From Cyclobacteriaceae bacterium (GTDB taxonomy: Bacteria > Bacteroidota > Bacteroidia > Cytophagales > Cyclobacteriaceae): 64,000 nucleotides of DNA. A model generated the notes under the pieces. That model was not told the origin of the DNA. It did no database searches and saw only the letters and a list, made by a program, of their open reading frames with translations. The translations under genes were made by a program, and so were the position numbers. Shown here one piece after another: positions 60,901 to 64,000 of the stretch (positions within the stretch are counted from its first letter, which is position 1; every line of letters begins with the position of its first letter). Location: positions 124,001 through 188,000 of the forward strand of contig JAEUTZ010000025.1 of assembly GCA_016787725.1 (NCBI GenBank), read 5' to 3'.

Positions 60901-62917
60901 GGGGGAGAGTGCGGACTGGTCTACTTCATCCTTTCTTTATGTGGCAGACGGACCGGAAGGATGGGCCCAGGTGCGATTGGATCAAATTTCCACAAACTCA
61001 TTTACCGATTTGATTTTACCGTCCGCATCGGTACCCTTCACCTTCAAAGAAACTCAGACCGCTGTCAGGATTGAAACATTTGGCAGTGCCAGTTCACTTC
61101 CTTTTACCGAAGTGTCAGTGAAAATTAATGGCTCAGAGTACAATCTGGCTACCCAAGGGCAACCGTGTCGTAACAACACCATTAATTTCCTTTCCTTCCG
61201 GAAGACCTCAGCGGTACCGTATGCCGCCTTGCCATTCAACTTTCAGGATCCGCGCACGTGTGGCCGCGAGCCACAGGTGATCAATAGCTTTTTGGTTAGC
61301 GAATTGGAAACAGGGTTGAGTGATGACCTGGTTGCTTTGGTCAATGCCATCGGGGTGAGCGATTCGGTTGTGTTGTTTTCGATTGGCAATGCCGGTTACT
61401 CCGGGTGGTCTGCTTCCGTAAAAGCAAAATTGAGTGAGTTGGGAATTGGTACGACTGAGATTGAATCCCTGCTGGATGGGGAGCCGGTGATCATCTTGGG
61501 AAAGAAGGGGTCTGCACCGGGTAGTGGAACCTTCATCAAGTCACAACTAACACCTGCCACCGAGCAAATTATTATTGCAGATGAAACAATTACAGGAAGA
61601 AACACTATGGGTAGAATGAAGTCCGTAACCATCGGGCCGGCACGAGCCTGGTATCAATTTTTCGCAACCGCCCAAGCGCTGGAGGCAGAGGATCAGAGTT
61701 CGTTTTCGATTTATGGAATTTCATTGTCCGGTGCAGATACTTTGATTGCGGATCAGATTACCAGTGGTTATGATTTGTCAACGCTCTCGGCATTGGATTT
61801 TCCGTATCTGAAAATCGAATTTACCACCACCGATGAAATCAACCTGACTCCGGCACAATGGAAAAATTGGTTTGTGTTTTATGAATCTGTGGCAGAAGGA
61901 GTATTGCTATGGCGGGGTACGCAACCGACCCTTACCCTTGCAGAAGGAGCGGAGTGGAGTACCCGGTTTGGATTCACGAACATTTCCAATAAAACGTTCG
62001 TTGATTCGCTACAGGTAGAGTTGGAAGTACTGACGAAGGAAACCCAACTTCGCGACCGGCAAGTCTTTAACATCCTACCACCGGCACCCGGTGATACAAC
62101 TTTTTTTGAGGTCAGTTCTACCAGCATCGGTAAGTCTGGATTGAATGATGTGAATGTGGTGGTGAACAAGCGTGTGATCCCGGAGCCTTACTACGATAAC
62201 AATTACATTTCCCTGATTGATTTTTTGTTGGTAGAACCCGATCAAACGCCACCAATACTGGAAGTGACATTCGATGGACGAATGCTGCGCAACGGAGCGT
62301 TTGTCTCGTCCAATCCAACAATCCGGTTCACGCTACGGGATGAAAATCCGTACCTCTTTAAACAAGATACCAGTGGTGTTGAATTGCTCCTGCGCTATCC
62401 GTGTACCAGTTCGCCTTGTCCTTTTGAACGGGTTCGTCTCAGTGGACCTGACATAAAAATTATTCCGGCAACGGTTAACAATCATTACCAGATTGAATTT
62501 ACGCCCGCGCTGGTAGATGGTGAGTATGTTCTGTCGGCTCAATTGGAAGATGCCAGTGGTAATGCCAGTGGCGATGTGCCGTATGAAGTCGAATTTTTGG
62601 TAAAGTCCGATCCAACTTTTCAATTTAAAGGTGTATACCCGAACCCATCGAATAACAACTTCTATTTCAGTTTTGAATTGACCGGCAATGAGCTGCCGCA
62701 GGAATTTTCGTTGGAGATCTTTTCCTTGCAGGGTCAACGCATCCGCAGGTTTACCCAGAACGATGCCCGGTTTGTGATTGGAACCAATGAATTGATCTGG
62801 AACGGACTGGATGCCAACGGTGGATATTTACCCCAGGGATTGTATACCTATCAAATTCAAATCAACACAGGCAGTCTTTCTGAAGTAGTGCAAGGGAAGA
62901 TCGCTTTAATCCGGTAA
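57986..62917 (+). CDS. C25 (gingipain/PorU-type) cysteine peptidase with T9SS C-terminal domain
   Basis: The 1643-residue product starts GTG (an in-frame stop at 57950 rules out an earlier ATG) and has a signal peptide (ILIPFLGFSQ). Residues 25-390 form a propeptide-like region; residues about 395-770 are the C25 peptidase domain, with catalytic His630 in FFGHSSSS and Cys664 in INGCNAGN. Next come a CARDB-like domain (about 800-880) and beta domains. The C-terminal 95 residues are a sorting/FlgD-like domain (FKGVYPNPSNNNFYFSF to VVQGKIALIR). It is either the T9SS sortase PorU or a secreted peptidase. Its length is greater than that of P. gingivalis PorU. Confidence 0.8.
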   Translation: MGLGIRFLFVLILIPFLGFSQYSNEWIKPGQTYFRIPIAKQGVYRLSYADLQAAGVPVASIDPRRIQIFHRGEEQSILVQGQADAILDPGDYLEFFGKGNDGTLDQDLYQPASVQPHSYYNLYSDTAAYFLTWQLTAVAGKRIANFSEVNVTNIPKEISHLEERLLINQNEYATGRREADVVQFTHFDEGEGWSGTAIRQNQSIDYTIDLIQNGVSSAGDPQLEILLVGRDLIPHTTQIYVGPSTGSLRLLDTYNFDGFASVKLTYSLTWSDIGVDGRLAIRFTVPPAANNRLQISASYIKVSFPQNFQSGGISEKLFRLHPNATTKSYLELENAPTNLRLWDVTDATSITALGTTLAGSTMKVVVPQTTDSRLIFAFHTTTTPLLKQVSFRSINPDLAEYVIISNKLLMKAALGYPDPVKAYAGYRASAAGGGYDTLVITVDQLYNQFNYGETSSRAIFEFMRYLVGEGSPQYLFLIGKGRDVSSGYHRITNPAPTILKDLVPTAGIPASDMAFSAGLGGTEFEPAVPTGRLTASTPEQVAGYLNKVKEIETGLLQPWHKEGLHLSGGILPIELTVFRNFLDGYATLGEGAYFGGHFSTIAKQEPNPVELINISDQVNEGVNIITFFGHSSSSTIDIDIGYVSDPTLGYNNPGKYPAFLINGCNAGNFFSGSTSFGEDWMLAANKGARNFIAHSSFGYTNSLWYYSNLFYSIGFTDSVFVKRGIGDVQKEVARQYMSIAPVNMANITQVQQMVLLGDPAVRLFNYSKPDYEINSTSLSLVSFEDKPVTAASDSFAVQIVLKNLALAIPDSVHLSIERILSDGTSRKYDELITPVANTDTLRIKIFKESAGEGGTNRFVVTIDPDNLIDELNEANNTAALNAFIPSNATLNLFPYNFSIVNQPTAQLTWQTTDLLSAERVFEVEVDTTSQFNSGFLKAQDISGKVMATLSVGLLPEDSMVYFWRTRFKVPQPGESADWSTSSFLYVADGPEGWAQVRLDQISTNSFTDLILPSASVPFTFKETQTAVRIETFGSASSLPFTEVSVKINGSEYNLATQGQPCRNNTINFLSFRKTSAVPYAALPFNFQDPRTCGREPQVINSFLVSELETGLSDDLVALVNAIGVSDSVVLFSIGNAGYSGWSASVKAKLSELGIGTTEIESLLDGEPVIILGKKGSAPGSGTFIKSQLTPATEQIIIADETITGRNTMGRMKSVTIGPARAWYQFFATAQALEAEDQSSFSIYGISLSGADTLIADQITSGYDLSTLSALDFPYLKIEFTTTDEINLTPAQWKNWFVFYESVAEGVLLWRGTQPTLTLAEGAEWSTRFGFTNISNKTFVDSLQVELEVLTKETQLRDRQVFNILPPAPGDTTFFEVSSTSIGKSGLNDVNVVVNKRVIPEPYYDNNYISLIDFLLVEPDQTPPILEVTFDGRMLRNGAFVSSNPTIRFTLRDENPYLFKQDTSGVELLLRYPCTSSPCPFERVRLSGPDIKIIPATVNNHYQIEFTPALVDGEYVLSAQLEDASGNASGDVPYEVEFLVKSDPTFQFKGVYPNPSNNNFYFSFELTGNELPQEFSLEIFSLQGQRIRRFTQNDARFVIGTNELIWNGLDANGGYLPQGLYTYQIQINTGSLSEVVQGKIALIR

Positions 62918-62982
62918 ACTCAATTTAAATCTTCGATCCCTTAATCCCATTTTTGATGAGATCAATAGGATCGTAGAGTTTA

Positions 62983-63453
62983 TTAATGATGATGTCCACC
63001 CGGACCGTGAACATGGCCATGGGCAAGTTCTTCTTCGGTGGCATTGCGGATTTCCATCACTTCCACGGCAAAGTTTAATTCAACTCCGGCCAGGGGGTGA
63101 TTGGCATCTACGGTGATCGAATCAAGCCCCACTTTTGTGACGGTTAATACCTGCCCCTGGTTGGTTTGAAATTGCATGCCAACTTCTACTTGCTGAGTAC
63201 CGAATGCCGAGCGCGGCACTTGTTGCATCAGGTCATCGCTTTTAACACCGTACCCTTTTTCGGGACTAACTTTCAAATTGAATTTATCGCCTTTGGCTTT
63301 TCCTTCCAGGCCTTCTTCCATGCCAGGAATGAGGTTGCCCATGCCGTGGATGTAGTGCAACGGATCGCGACCTGAACTGGAATCAAGCACATTGCCCTGA
63401 TTGTCAGTGAGTGTGTAGTGAATGGCGGCTACTTTGTGTTTGGTGATTTGCAT
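62983..63453 (-). CDS. slyD: SlyD-type FKBP peptidyl-prolyl isomerase
   Basis: The 156-residue protein has the FKBP fold with IF domain: KVAAIHYTLTDNQGNVLDSS, HGMGNLIPGMEEGLEGKAKGDKF, SPEKGYG, VDANHPLAGVELNFAVEVMEIR. A His-rich tail (HGHVHGPGGHHH) binds nickel, as in SlyD. It acts as prolyl isomerase and chaperone. It is convergent with the C25 peptidase gene, 65 nt from its stop. Complete. Confidence 0.9.
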   Translation of the reverse strand: MQITKHKVAAIHYTLTDNQGNVLDSSSGRDPLHYIHGMGNLIPGMEEGLEGKAKGDKFNLKVSPEKGYGVKSDDLMQQVPRSAFGTQQVEVGMQFQTNQGQVLTVTKVGLDSITVDANHPLAGVELNFAVEVMEIRNATEEELAHGHVHGPGGHHH

Positions 63454-63664
63454 ACGGTAACTAGTTATTGAAATACCGGCAGCAAAGCCGGCACCTCAGG
63501 ATAAATATGAAAGCTAAATAAGTAGGTCCCGTTATGCGACTTACTCATTGTACTCTCAAAGGTCGAAATATCGAACAAATTTATTGAAAGCATAATAAAA
63601 TTCAGTGAATTTTCAACATCTCTTGGCCAAATACTTACCAAGATTGGCAAATACATACGAATGA
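63454..63664. other. Intergenic region after slyD
   Basis: I see no gene or clear signal here. A minus-strand open frame of 76 codons (63465-63695) has no recognisable domain and is probably chance. Confidence 0.5.
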
Positions 63665-64000
63665 AATAATCACGCATCTCAGCTCCTATTGTCAATCTCG
63701 AAAATAATAGTTTGGAATGGCTCTACCTTACTAGTCCAAGATGAGCTTGAAGCAATTAATAACCATCTGGTAGAATTCATACGCGCTGAAACCTACGGTG
63801 ATCGTGATTTGTACGTAAGTTTCTGGAACGGTGAAGAAGCTTCCGAACCGGTAAACATGGGCGCCATCATCAACTCGGAGTTGGAAGAATCTTCGCCCTT
63901 CCTTTTAGCCGATACAAAAACCTTGTACTTCGCCTCCAAAGGACACCATGGTTACGGGGGATACGATATCTACATGACTACCCGCCTGGACGATAGTTGG
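63665..64000 (+). pseudogene. Fragment of an OmpA/PD40-type protein, 5' end missing, runs off the window
   Basis: The frame is open from 63665 (after a stop at 63662) to the window end. From about 63788 it has features of PD40/WD40-like OmpA-family proteins: YGDRDLYVSFW, EPVNMGAIINSELEESSPFL, TLYFASKG, HHGYGGYDIYMTTRLDD. The first ATG (63857) is inside the conserved part; only a TTG (63689) lies upstream. The 5' stretch does not look homologous. So it is a truncated remnant or a fusion with a lost start. The rest of the gene is unseen. Confidence 0.55.

Noticed and set aside
57986-62917. Calling the C25 peptidase PorU outright
   Set aside because: The length and extra beta domains differ from characterised PorU, and no other T9SS gene is nearby; kept as C25 peptidase.
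63465-63695. 76-codon minus-strand open frame upstream of slyD
   Set aside because: No domain, no promoter box, odd composition; it lies in otherwise empty sequence and partly over the PD40 fragment.
1-64000. tRNA, rRNA, CRISPR, transposase or phage genes
   Set aside because: I looked in the intergenic regions and found no convincing cloverleaf sequence, spaced repeats, or transposase or integrase motifs.

Overview
The window looks like chromosomal DNA from a member of the Bacteroidota, most likely the Cytophagales (inference; no rRNA is present to confirm it). The evidence is the bamD-rpoZ-coaBC gene order, two secreted proteins with type IX secretion (T9SS) C-terminal domains, PspC-head GIN, DUF5916 and PVC-type cytochrome families, few Shine-Dalgarno sequences, and repeated promoter elements of the Bacteroidota type (TAnnTTTG at -7, sometimes with TTG 16-19 nt upstream). 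No tRNA, rRNA, CRISPR array, prophage or transposase was seen.

Region 1 (1-6.9 kb) is core housekeeping: coaBC (start only), rpoZ, bamD, a T9SS-exported protein, an OstA-like LPS-transport protein, tilS, mdh and a methyltransferase. Region 2 (6.9-9.6 kb) is an ECF sigma / anti-sigma-like operon with a secreted protein of unknown function. Region 3 (9.8-13.9 kb) is a tripartite export operon (adaptor, MacB-type permease, TolC) that lacks an ATPase gene. Region 4 (13.9-17.7 kb) holds uxaA divergent from kdgK-eda (hexuronate to KDPG to pyruvate plus glyceraldehyde-3-phosphate), followed by a decayed toxin-antitoxin pair. Region 5 (17.8-31.6 kb) is mixed: purB, a DUF5916 outer-membrane protein, paaE, a secreted esterase and nucleoside-hydrolase-like protein, a short-chain reductase, a cyclophilin-like protein, two penicillin-binding-type serine hydrolases, an SMP-30 lactonase and small membrane proteins.

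Region 6 (31.7-42.1 kb) has an M3 oligopeptidase, a MarR-YceI pair with a clear palindromic operator, a second DUF5916 protein, trmN6, a third serine hydrolase, an AlkB-type monooxygenase and a DEAD-box helicase whose promoter is flanked by a perfect inverted repeat. Region 7 (42.2-46.7 kb) is an exported cluster: neutral-ceramidase-like lipoprotein, MoaF-like lipoprotein and a large PVC-type dehydrogenase/cytochrome c. Region 8 (46.9-52 kb) is the phenylacetyl-CoA epoxidase operon paaA-paaB-(membrane protein)-paaC-paaD-(lipoprotein), with a TetR regulator gene upstream and a PaaR-like operator at the promoter. paaB is a tandem duplication of the normal domain, and a small membrane protein is inserted in the operon. 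paaE, the reductase for the same enzyme, lies about 25 kb away under its own promoter.

Region 9 (52-57.7 kb) has a second ECF sigma / anti-sigma / outer-membrane protein set, a small lipoprotein, and a PadR-PspC envelope-stress pair with inverted repeats at its promoter. Region 10 (58-64 kb) has a 1643-residue T9SS-exported C25 (gingipain/PorU-type) cysteine peptidase, an SlyD-type isomerase, and a fragment of an OmpA/PD40-type protein with no start codon that runs off the end.

I do not see a large undescribed defence or mobile system. The most distinctive features are the rebuilt paa operon, the MarR/YceI attenuator-like arrangement, the helicase promoter palindrome and the 21-bp tandem repeats. 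All functional calls come from recognising sequence motifs by eye; no database search was run.
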